This document shows positions 44,713-56,900 of a DNA stretch of 64,000 bases, one piece after another. Under the pieces are notes generated by a model, which was given only the letters and a program-made list of their open reading frames with translations, ran no database searches and was not told the origin of the DNA. Source of the DNA: Methylonatrum sp040877625 (GTDB lineage Bacteria > Pseudomonadota > Gammaproteobacteria > Nitrococcales > Aquisalimonadaceae). Both the position numbers and the translations under genes were made by a program. Where the stretch lies: contig JBBDNK010000020.1 in the NCBI GenBank assembly GCA_040877625.1, positions 258,040 to 322,039 on the forward strand. The letters run 5' to 3'. Each line of letters opens with the position of its first letter. The first letter of the stretch is position 1.

Positions 44713-44966
44713 GCAGCCTCCCGTCCCGGCGCCCTGCTCACCCGAGCGGGGGTTCGCCGGCGCGTAAGCCAACCCCTGAAGCCCCATGTGGACGCTTTCT
44801 TGTGAACACCGGTTCACAAGAGGTGAACCGTAGTCTGTTGGCGGATGACGACAGATCAGGCAGTTTGGTGAGATAAAAAAATAATGAGATCGAGTTCACA
44901 AAAATAAGCGAGCAGATCAGGGAAATGATCGGCTCCTGGTCGCTTTCAGCAGGCAGGGCACATTGA
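44713..44966. other. Regulatory region upstream of the giant exoprotein gene
   Basis: 254 bp containing a GC-rich hairpin-like patch (~44740-44765), the TTCACAA-type repeats, and an AT-rich run (~44871-44910, including AATAAT). I see no certain -35/-10 pair. The start codon at 44967 has a weak AGGCAGGG upstream. Confidence 0.6.
44799..44820. promoter_or_regulatory. Perfect 9-bp palindrome with TTCACAAG arms (candidate operator)
   Basis: CTTGTGAAC (44799-44807) and GTTCACAAG (44812-44820) are exact complements around a 4-bp spacer. Two further half-sites follow: GTGAAC at 44823-44828 and GTTCACAA at 44893-44900. The spacing between TGTGA and TCACA is 8 bp, not the 6 bp of CRP sites. The best guess is the site for the adjacent OmpR-family regulator. 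Confidence 0.55.
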
Positions 44967-47900
44967 ATGGATAGTCGCACTTCTTCCGGCGCGCGCGCGT
45001 GCAACGCCAAGCCCACCGCCGGTGCTCGGCCTTTCAAGTTCAGCGCTCCCCCCCGACCAACACCCGTATCGCTGGCGCTGATGGCGGCCATGGGCGTCCT
45101 GCCCGGTGGCGCAATCGCCTATGAAATTCCCGACACAACCGAGATCGTCAAGGATGGCCGCACCGCGACAACGGTGGATGTCAACGGCAACACCATTGAT
45201 ATAAACACTGGCACCCGGCGCGGCAACCGCGCCTTCAACTCGTTCCACGACTTCGTGCTCGCCCAGGGCGACACCGTCAATCTTCACCTGCCGAGTGACA
45301 CCCGGCATCTGATCAACCTCGTCCATGACAGTCGTGCCATTATCGACGGCGATCTGTACAGCTTCATGCAGGGGCAGGTTGGCGGCAACGTCGTATTCGC
45401 CGACCCGCACGGCGTGGTCATCGGTCCGAACGGCGTGGTCAACGTCGGCAGTCTGCTGCTGACCACGCCCACCCAGGCGTTCATGGACCAGATGCTGGAC
45501 GCCGAGGGCAACATCAACGATGGCCTGGTCTCGGACCTGCTGAAGGGTGAAGTGCCGCTGTCCGACGACGGCGCCATCACCATCGACGGCCGTGTCAACG
45601 CCAGCCATTCGGTCCGGCTGCGCGCCGCCGCCATCAGCGTGGGCGCCGCCCAGGGGCAGATAGACGTCACCGTGGACCAGGACCACCTCGCCCTGTTCGA
45701 CGCAACCGTCAACACCGATGATCTCGACATCGCCGACGCCGTCGTACTCGATGACGGCGTCATCGAGATCGTTGCCAGCAACAGCGCCACCGGCCAGAAC
45801 GGCGTCGCCAATGCGGAAGCCACCGTCACCGTCGGCGGCGCCCTCAGTGCCGACAATATCCTGCTCGCCGCCAGGGCCGAGGCCGTCGCCACCTTTGACG
45901 GCACCATCAACACGCTGATCGACGGCACCAGGGACGCGCTGGAACTGATCGGCTACGACCAGCTGCCGGATGTCGACTTCGCTCTGGCCATTGCCAATGC
46001 CACCGCCACCGTGGATGTGGCGTCCACCGCCAGCCTGACCGCCACCGAAGACCTCGACATCAGCGCCAGCGCCACCCGCGGTGCTACTGCCGCCGCCGAC
46101 GCATCCGGCAGTTACGGCGGCGTCTCCGCCGCCTTCGGTCGGCTCGCCGGCGACACCTCGGCAACCCTCGCCGAAGGCGCCGTGGTGGATGTCGGCGGTG
46201 CGCTGGATGTCGCCGCGAGCAGCGACAACACCCTGGATATCTCCGCCGCCACCGTGGTCGACGATACCGGCATAGCCTCCGTGGCCGGCACCGTGGCGCT
46301 GGGTTTCGTGGACGTTTCCACCACCGCCTCGGTACTGGGGCCGATGGGTGACGGCGCGGTGGCGCTGAAGGCAGGGTCGTTGTCCGTGGATGCAAACTCC
46401 ACCGACAGCTACAGCGTCACCGCCGAAGCCACCGGCGAAGCCGATGGCGGTGTCGGTATTGCCGCGGCCGTGCTGGACGTTGACACCACCACCCTGGCGC
46501 TGCTGGGCGGTACGGTGGACGTCGACGACGACATCACCGTCACTGCGGACTCCGATGTGTCCACCGCGGTTACCCGCGCCAGAGTCGGGGTGGGCAGCGC
46601 CCCGGCGGATGATACCGGCGACGACACCGCGGACGACGCCAGCGACGACTGGACCAGTTTCCTCGAAGGCCTGGTGGGTGATGCGTCGGAGGACTCAAAG
46701 GATGTCGAAGTCACCGATGTCGAGGACGAGAATACCAAGGAGTCCGCGCCCGGCTCCGAGGCCGGCGGCGGATTCCCGCTCAGTTTCGGCGCCGCCATCG
46801 CGCTGACCTGGCTGACCGATGTCACCGAGGCGCTGGTGCTGGACAACGCCCTCGACGGTGAAGACAACCGCACCAATGCCGGTGCCGATACCCACATTAC
46901 CGCGGGCGGCAACGTGACCGTGGCGGCCCGTCGCGAACTGGCCGGCTTCGCCAATCAGGCCGTCAGCTCCGCTGTCGCCAATACCGAGAATGCGGGCGGC
47001 GTGGTGGGGATCAGTGCCGCCGTGGCCTTCGCCAATATCAGGACCACCGTGTCCGCGCGCATCGGTGACGATGCCGCGATCGAGGCCGCACGGCTCGGCC
47101 TGCTCGCCGATTACGCCATGCCGACCGCGGTGGACTGGGGCGATGACGGTGCTCCCGGCTCACGTGCCGATCTGGCCGCCGATGGTGCCGACCTTGAGAC
47201 CTGGCTCAGCTCCTGGGCCGGCTCCGAGACGGGCGGTTCCGGCACGGTGGGCGTGGCCGGCGCGGTCAGCGTATTGATGATGGACTCCGGGGTCGAAGCC
47301 TCCGTGGGCGAGCGCGCCATGGTCACCCTCACCGGCGACGACGAACCCTGGAACACCGATCTTGGCGGCGGCGACGTACTGGACTGGGACGCGGTGGCGG
47401 ATGTCCGCGCGGTGGCCGACCTCAGTGCCATCACCCTGGTCGGTGGCGGCGGATCATCCGACGGCGTCGGTCTCGGCGGCGGCGTCAACTGGCACAGCCG
47501 CCGCACCAGCGCCAAGGCCAGGGTCGGCGACGACGCCCAACTGCTCAAGAGCGGCCCTGGCGGCGGCACCGGCCTGGGGGTCGGCAGTGTCAACCTGGTT
47601 GCCATCCGGCGTGATTCCCTGGTCACCGTGGCGGACCTGAAGGGCGAGTCCGGCGGCGCGGTCGGCCTTGGCGTGGCCGTGGCTCTGGCCCTGTTCGACG
47701 GTGAATCCCGAGCCGGGATTGGCGAGGGTGCCGTAGTTGATGTGGACGGCGCCGTTTCAGTCTCCGCCGTGGGCGAGACCGAGGGCGTGACCCTGGTCAC
47801 CAGCAGCATGTCCGCGGGCGGGGAAATCGGTATCGCGGCAACCGTCGCGTACACCGGCATCACCGGCGTAACCGAAGGGTCGTTGCTGGCGGCGAAAACC

Positions 47901-50900
47901 GATGCCGGTTCGGTCACCGTGGCCGCGCACAACACCAACAGCTACCTGACCGAAGCCGAAGCCTCCGCCAAGGGGGGTATTGGCCTGGGCATCGCCGCGG
48001 CCATTGCCGAAGTGGGTATGGATGCGCTGGTGCGGGTCGGAGGGACCATCGAATCCGCCGGCGATGTGCTCGCCTTCGGCATCAGCGAGACCACCGGCAG
48101 CAAAGTGAAGGCGGGCACCAGCGTGGCCGAGGCCGACGCCGGCGATGAAGGCGAGACCGACGACGGCAATGTCACCGGGGAAGGCGAAGAGCCTGTCGAG
48201 GTTTCCGATAGCGAACCCGCCGGAGGCACCACCGATTTTGTCGCCAAGCGTCAGAAAAACAAGGCCGACGATGTAGAGGAAAAGTCCGCCCAGGGTGAAG
48301 ACCCCACCCCGGGCGACGGCGAACAGAGTGCCGGTACCAACCTCAAGTTTGCCGCCGCGCTGGGCCTGGCCGTTGTCGAGCAATCCGCCGACGTGCGGGT
48401 GGAAGACGACACGTCCATCACCACCTCCGCCGGAGACGTCGTGCTGGCCGGCTACCTGCGTGACGGCGGCGTGCAGACCCACGCCACCGCCGGTGCCGAA
48501 TCCACCGTCAAGGACGGCGCCACCGGTATTGCCGTCAGCGCCGCCGTGGCGCTCGGCTTCCACCACAACAGCGCCGCCGCCATCGTCGGCGAGGGCGTGA
48601 CCATCAGCGGCGGGCGCATCGGCATCGGCGCCGACGTCGCCATGCCCATGAGCTCGGACCTGTCCTGGGGCCAGTTCCTGGACATCGAGGACATCTACGC
48701 CGAGTTCAAGGACAACGACGAAACCCCGCTGCTGGACAAGCTCAAGGCCGCCATGCGCGGCTACGCCAGCGCCACCGTAAACGTGCAGGGTGAGGGCTTC
48801 GGTTTCGGCGGCTCGGTGAACTACGCCCAGCTCGACAATGACGCCACCGCCTGGGTGGGCGCCGGCAGCACGCTGACGGCCACCGACACCGTCGCCGCCG
48901 ACGGCTGGAGCACCGATCTCAACGACGATATCAGTCTGGACTGGGATGCCGCCGCCGATGTAACCGCCCGCGGCGAGACCCGCAGCCTGGAAGTGGCCGG
49001 CAATATCAACTCGCTGTTCGACCTCAGCGCGAGCTCAGCCGAGGGCGGCGTACTGGTGGGCGGCGCATTCAACTGGGTGGACCGCGACGGCAAGGTGCGC
49101 GCCGGGCTGGGTGCCGACGTCACCGTGGACGCCGATTCCCTGCGCGTGTCGGCGGACCGCCTTGACCAGGTGGTGGCGATCACCCCCGGCTCCGGCGGCG
49201 GTGCCAGCATCACCGGCGTGGGCATGGTCACGGTTACGCGAATCGGTGGGGAGACGCACGCGTCCATCAGCAATACCGCGGATATCACCGCCGACAGCTT
49301 GGCCGTGCGGGCCAATCAGGACCTCTCGGTCTGGAGCCTGTCCGGCGCGCTGGCCCGGGGTGAGAACGTTGGTGTCGGCATCGCCGTGGCGGTGAACGAT
49401 CTGCAGGCCGGCACCCGCGCCTGGATCGGCGACAACAGCGACGAGGCCGTCGAGGGCGAAACCACCGCCGGCACTGCCGGCTCGATCACCACCGCCGATC
49501 TCAACGTCAGGGCGCGCACCGGCGGCGTCGTCGGCAGCGGCGCCGTGGCCGGTGCCGAGGCGGCGAAATCCTCGGAGGCCGAAAAGACGGGTCTCAACGA
49601 GCAGACCACCGAACGCACCGACGAGCGCACCGCCGACGCGGATAGCGAGACCGTCGCCGTGCAGGACCAGGCGGCCGGCGATGAAGGCAATCTGAACAAA
49701 TCCCAGGACCAGATCGACGGCGGCTCGGAAGGCCCGCCCTCCGACGGCAATGACGGCGGCAAGAACCAAAAGGGCGGCGCCAAGGTGGCGGTGGCCGGCG
49801 CGGCCACCGTGACGCTCGGCGACCTGAGCACCACGGCGGAAATCAACGACGCCACCATCCACCTGATCGACGGCGCCGACGGCGTCGATATCAACGTGCT
49901 CGGCATCACCGATGCCGACATGATCGCGGTTGCCGGCGCCGGCGCCCTGGTGCGGGCCGGCAGCGGCGGCGGCAGCGGTACAGCCATTGCCGGTGTGCTG
50001 GCGCTGAACCATCTCCGGAACACCACCCATGCCGGCCTGGTGGATACCACCATTACCGATGCCGGCGATGTTGCGGTGGAGGCACTGACCGCCGGTGATC
50101 TCATTGCCGTCGGCCTGGGCATGGCCGTCACCGCCGGGACCGATCAGGGCACCTCCATCGCCCTTGCCGGCTCCGTCGGCTACGTCGGTAACACCACAAG
50201 GGCCCGGATCAGCGGCGGCTCCATCGACATGGACGGCGATCTGCTGGTGACCGCCTACGACCGCACGCGCATGGCCAATGGCGGTGGTGCCATTGCCGTC
50301 AGCAGCAAGACGTCGGTGGGCGCGGCGCTGTCGCTGGGGCTGGTGAGCAACACGCTCAGCGCGGAAATCGACGGCACGCGGGTGGACGGCGCCGATAGCG
50401 TGATCGTGCAGGCCCTGTCCGGTACGCAGGTACTCGGCGGCGCGGGATCCGTCAGCGTGTCCACCAGCAGCAGCGGCCTGGCCTTCAACGGCTCCGCCGT
50501 GTTCCACAAGGTCGACAACGAAATCACTGCCACCATCAGGGGCGGCGCCGAAATCGGCACCACCGACGAAGTGGGCTCGGTGTCGGTGACCGCCGCCGGC
50601 ACCACCGGCGTCGATCGGCTGGACGACCTGGTGGCTGGCCGCGAGGCCGATTCCGAGGTGGACTTCGATCTCGACGATTCCGAGCTGATGAACCCCAGCG
50701 ACGAGCCGCCGGCCGCGGAATCCGGCACCACCGGTGAAGGCAACGATCCGGGCGAGGACTACGAGACCGAGGACACCGACATCGCCGCCCCGGATATCCA
50801 GGGCGAGACGGTTGTGGGTATCGCCGGCACCATCTCCGCCAGCAGCCAGGCCGCGGCAGGCGTCTCCTTCGTCGGTAACTTCATCGACAGCACCTATACC

Positions 50901-53900
50901 GCCAGCATTGTCGATGCCGGGATCAATGCCGCCGGCAACGTTCATGTAAAGGCGGCGGACAGTGCCGTGGTGGTGGGCCTGGCCGTGGGCGCCAGCGGTT
51001 CCGGCAAGTTTGCCCTGACCGGTTCGGCCACCGTGAACGAGATCGGCAGCAGCGCGCTGGCGTCCATCGGTGATGAAGCCGAACAGCGCACCGTCATCAC
51101 GGCGGACAGTGTCGACGTCGTGGCGCTCAAGGAAGCCGACGTCTATGCCCTGGCCGGCAGCGTCGCATTCTCCGGCAAGGCCGGTATCGGCATCTCCATC
51201 GGCTACAACGGCATCGGCACCACCACCCATGCCGGTGTTGCCAACGCGGATCTCACCGTGACCGGCGGCGACGTGGCCGTGGACGCCGCCAGTACCTCCT
51301 CCATATACAGTGCCGCCATCTCCGGTGCGGGGGCGGGAACGGTGGCCATTGCCGGTTCCGTGAACATCAACGCCATGTCACAGACCGTGCACGCCACCGT
51401 CGACGACGCCGACATCACCTCGGACACCCTGCGCGTAGAGGCGGGGGACGCCAGCGGCGGCGACAGCGCGCGGATCTGGTCCCTGTCCGGTGACATCAAG
51501 GGCGGCGGTACCGTCGCCGTGGGCGCCAGCGTGGCCGTCAACCTGATCGGCAATGACTATCTGGCCGAGGTGCGCGACAGCGAATTGACCGTCGACAGCA
51601 GCGTCGACGTACTGGCCACCACGACCGGCGAAATCTGGACTTTCGGTGTTTCCGGCGGCGCCGCCGGCACGGTCGCCGTGGGTGCCGGCGCGGCCACCGG
51701 CAGCTTTGAATCCGATGTCACCGCGCGCATGTACGACACCGGCCTGGAAGGCGGTACCGCCGATGTGTTGGTGGGTGCCAGCGACAATTCTTCCATTCGC
51801 ACATTCGCCGCATCCCTGCAGGGAGGCGGTTCGGTCGGTATAGCCGGCGCCCTGACCGTCAACACCATGGACAACGACATCATCGCCGAGATCGACGGTG
51901 GCGGTGCGGACCGGCGGATTCACGGCCGCAACGTCATGGTGACCGCGCTCTCCGATACCGACATCGGCACCGTCGCCGTGGGTGCATCCGCTGCCGGTAA
52001 TGTGGCCCTGTCCGGTTCGGTGACGGTGAGCACGGTCAAGAGCCGGGTGCATTCCCGCATCACCGGCGGCGCCGATGTGCTGGCCGACAACAACGTCGGC
52101 GTGTTTGCGCGCAGCAAGGATCTGATCAGCGTGGTCGCCGGTGCGGTGAGCTTCGCCGGCCCCGGCCTCGGCGGCGCCGGCGCGGTCACCGTCAACCAGA
52201 TGGAGGGCCTGACAGAAGCCGCCATCACCGGCAGCGACACCGTGGTGGTCGCGCTGGCCGAGGACGCCACCGACTTCATGGACGTCGGCACCGGCAATCT
52301 CGCCAATCCGCCGAGCGGCAATCCATTCGCCAGCATCTTCGGCGGTGCCGAATCGGACGAGGGTGCGGCGGAGGAAGCGCCCGAGGCGGAGGACTTCGCC
52401 GTCTACGACACGCCCACCCTGACCCCCGAAACGCGTCAGGTGACCGGCGTTGCCGTGGATGCGTTATCCCTGCAGCAGGCCGACGCCGGGGTCGCCACCG
52501 GCGCCCTGAACGTGGACTTTGTCGGCGGCGGCACGGCGCTGGCGGGCACTATCAACACCACGGTCATGGCCGGCGAAACCCGCGCCGTGATCGACGGCGC
52601 CACGGTCGGCCGACAGGCTGATCGCCGTCCCAACGACGACGTCAACGTCGTCGCCGGCCACCACAGCTACGGCACCAGCGTGGTGCTGGGCATCGCCGCC
52701 GGCAGCGTCGGCGGCACCGCCGCGGTGACCACCGATGTGTTCGACGGCAAGGCCGAGGCCATCGTCAACAACGCCAGCGTCCATACCGGCGGCGATCTCA
52801 ACGTTGACGCCGTCTCCACCCGCAACCTGCTGGGCGTGGCCGCGGGCCTGGCCGTCGGCACCTATGCCGGCGCCACCGCCACCGGTGGCGTGACCTTCTT
52901 CGAGGGCGAGACCACCGCCGAGATCACCGGCGATACACGGGTCGAAGCAGGCAACGTTCGCGTATCCGCGCTCAGCGACAGCATCCAGCAGCTCATTTCC
53001 GTGGGCTTCTCGGCCTCGCTCGGCGGCGCCGGTACCGGCGGCTTCGCCATCGCCGCCAGCGAGAACGTCACCACCGCGCGCATCGCCGACACCATCGGCG
53101 GTGACAACGGTGTGTTCGCCGACGGCAACGTCATCGTCGATGCCGACAACACCACCGCCATCGACTCCGTGGTGGCCGCTGCCGCGGCCGGCGGTGTGGC
53201 CGTGGTCGGCGCTGTGTCGACGCTGATCGTCGCCAACGACACCCTGGCAACGGTCGACAATGCCAGGGTCGATGCTGACGGCAATCTCGATGTCACCGCC
53301 ACCGATACCCTGGACATGGGCGCCCGGGCCGGCGGTGCCGCGTTCAGCGTGGGCGGGTCCGCCGCGCTCGGTGTCACCATCGCCTCGGTGAAGAGTAATA
53401 CCGAGGCCAGCATCCTCAACAGCGACGTGGACGCGCTGGACGTCAGCGTCCAGGCCAGGCGCAACGGCAAGGTGGATCTGGAAACCTACCTGGCGTCGGT
53501 GGCCTTCTCCGGCGTCGCCATCAGCGGTGCCGTCAGCGTGCTGCTGTTCGGCGATGAACTGAACAACGATCTCGGTGACGATACCGACGGCGATCTCAAT
53601 AACGATCTGCAGGGCGACGGCAACTGGGTCGGCAAGTCCGACGACTTTGCCAGCACCGATCACCTGACCGGCGAAGGCGAGGGCGGCGAGCAGGCGGACC
53701 GCAGCAACGGCCTGGTCGACGGTGACGACGATGTGCGCAGCCGCTCCACCTTCAGTGTCCACGACAGCATTTACGGCGACGCGGTGGACAGCACCTCCGC
53801 CACCATCGGCGGCGGCACCGTCGATGCCCGCCATGTCACTGTCAGCGCCACCGATGAGACCGCCACCAGCAACCTGGCATTGTCCGCTGCCGCCGGCCTG

Positions 53901-56900
53901 GTTGGCTTCGGCGGTTCCGTCGCCGTCACGCAGGTGAACAGCAATGTCGGTGCACAGGTGACGCCGGTCACCATGCATGCCTCCTCCCTTACCGTCGACT
54001 CGCTGGCGCGGGATGCCGCCGGCGGCAAGGCCGTGGAAGTCGATGCCATTGCCGGTGGCGCCGGCCTGGTCGGCGTCGGCGCGGCGGTGGCGGTGGGCCA
54101 GTACAACGCCAACGTCGCCACGCTGCTTGGTGGGACTATCACCCTCGGCGGCAATCTGAACGCGACCGCCACGGAGTCCGCCACGGTAGAGATCTCCGGC
54201 CTGGGGGCGGCGCTCGGCGCGCTGGCCGTAGGCGTGGTGGTGTCGCTGTCGGACCGCGAAAGCGAGGTGGCCACGACCTTCCAGAGCGATGCCGACATCA
54301 GCGGCGCGAACCTCGACGCCACCGCGACTGCCAACGGCCACAGCAACGTTGAAGGTCAGGTCGCCGCCGGCGGCCTGCTGGGCTCCGGCGTCGGTGCCGG
54401 CATCGACGCCCTGGACAAGACCAAGGTCACCCTGCAGGTCGATGGCGGCGCCAAGCTCAAGGCCGGCAACAACCTGAACCTGACCACACTGGCCATGCCG
54501 CGGCTCAGCGCCAGTGCGCTGACCGCCAGCGTCGCCGGCGGCATCAGCATCGGTGCCAACGTCGTGCTTGCCGAGGCACGCACCGACAACCGGGTGAACG
54601 TGGACGGCAATGCGCTGCTCGAGGGCACCAACGTGACCTTGCTCGCACGTAGCGACCGCGGCGCCTGGGACACCGTCTCCGCCGAAGCATTGGGGGTTTC
54701 CGGCGGTCTGTTGGCCGGCATCAACTCCACCGAGGCGGACGCCCGCAATCTGACCGAAACCCGCGCCCTGGTGGGCAGCAACGTCATCATCAACGCCACG
54801 GGTGCGGTGTCGGTCACGGCGCGCGGGCGGACCTCCCAGTATGCCGAGGCCGACGGCTATGCCTTCGGCGCCCTGGCCGTGGGTGCCAATGTCGCCACCG
54901 CCCAGGCGGGCGGCATCACCATCGCGCGGCTGGACGGCAGCCTGGGTTACGAAACCGATGAAGACGGTCTGGTGACGGTGCAGGCAGCCAGCGTCGCCGT
55001 ACAGGCCATCAGCGAAACCCGTAACCGTGCCAGTTCCACCGCCGGCAGCGGCGGCATCATTGCCGGTGCCGCTTCCACGGCCCGGACGGGCGACAACAGC
55101 ACCACCGAGGCACACCTGCAGGGTGGCGGTCACGGCAAGGAACTATGGGCCGGGGAGGTCGGGGTGACCGCCTTCCATACCAGCGATTTCAATGCCGGCG
55201 TCGACAGTACCCAGGCCTCCCTGGTGGGCATGAGCGGCGCCTGGGCCGATAACCAGGTGAATGCGAACGTACTGGCACGCGTGGGCGGCGACGCCGATAT
55301 ATCCGCCGGCAAGTTCGACATGAAGGCGCGGTCATCGGCAGTGAAGCCCGAGATCAGCGGCCAGAACGTCAATTCCGGATCCGGCGGCGCATTCAACGGC
55401 GCGGCGGCGAGCAGCAAGTCGGATATCAGCTTCAATACCCGGGCGGAGGTCGCCGCCGGCGCCGACGTCAAGGTAGTGGGCGACTGGCGCGACCCCGAGA
55501 ACCTCACCGTGCTGGCGGAGAATATCTACCAGCTCTGGGATCGGGTGAAGCTCGATGCGGGCGGCGCCATCGCCATCGCCAGAGGTGAATCGGAGCTCCG
55601 GGTCAGCAGCGCCATCGCCGCCGTGACGATCGGCGCCGGCGCCAATCTGGCATCGGTGGGCGACATCATCCTGGCCACGTATACCGACGCCACCATCAGC
55701 GCCAATACCGACGTCAAGACCTACGGCGCGGCGGGCGCCGCCCAGGGCGTCAGCCGGGTGGACATGAACGCCCAGCACACGGTTACCGTGGGCGACAGCG
55801 CCACCATGGAGGCGCTTGGCTTCCTGCGGCTGCATGCGGGCCGCAACCTCAGCGACCGCCGCAGCCTGTTCGATCTGAACACCAGAACCGATCTCTGGAA
55901 CAAAACCGCCTTTCCGGTGGAAACCGATCCGGATGCGTTCTCCAACGTCAGCCAGACCAATACCATCACCGTCGGTAACGGCGCCGATCTCGGTGCGGTC
56001 AAGGATGTCCACCTCTATACCGCGGAAGGCCAGCTGCGTCTGTACGCCAGAGGCGTAGGCAAGGATCTCTACCGCGCGGCCGCGGAATCCGTGGTAAACG
56101 GTGTCGGCAGCCTGGTCGGCGCTGGCGAGGTGTCGCTCGATATCACCGCCGGCGAGACCAGCAGTGCCGCCAACCTGACTGTGGCCGTTAACGGCGACGT
56201 GCGTTCGGGCATACGCAGTAACCAGCTGCTTCACATCAAGGAACTGGATACCGAGGAGCTGCTCGACGACTCCGGCAACGTGGTGCTGGACGAATTCGGC
56301 AACCCGGTGATCGTGCCCTTCGTCAGCGACGACGAAAAGAGCGAGGGCGTCAGCTACCGGGTGGTGGACTCTTCCCTGAGCGACACCATCCAGGCGCGGC
56401 TGGAAACGCTGTATACCTACCTGAGCAACTACAAGGGCGGCGAGACCGAGGAGGCCGCGTTCCGGGCCGAGATCAACATCCTCGAAATGCAGCTCGAGGA
56501 GCTGGCCAAAGAGGCCGGCTACGAAGAGGACGACTACACCTTCTATGTCGAAGGCGAGCGGCGCATCAACCTGCCGCGCGAATTCCCCATCGTGCTGGTG
56601 GAGGTCGATCCCATCATCGCCCGCCCCGGCAATGTCAAGATCACGGCGCAGGCACTGGTCGGCGCCGGCACCCTTGATGCGCCGGGCGACGCCACCATCG
56701 ATATCCTTAACGAGACGCCGGCCTTCCTGCAGGTGTCCGATCTGCTGATTCCCAACGATGAAGGCGGGCAGATCACCCTGAACGGTGGCCTGGTCAACAG
56801 CGTTGCCGACATCAATGCCCGCAACCGCGTCGGTGCCGTGGCGACGTTCAGCGAGGTAAACACGGCGGAGAACTCGCCGTCGCCGGCCATTACCGTCAGC

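Noticed and set aside
44799..44820. CRP binding site
   Set aside because: TGTGA and TCACA are separated by 8 bp instead of 6 bp, and the flanks extend as a different palindrome.
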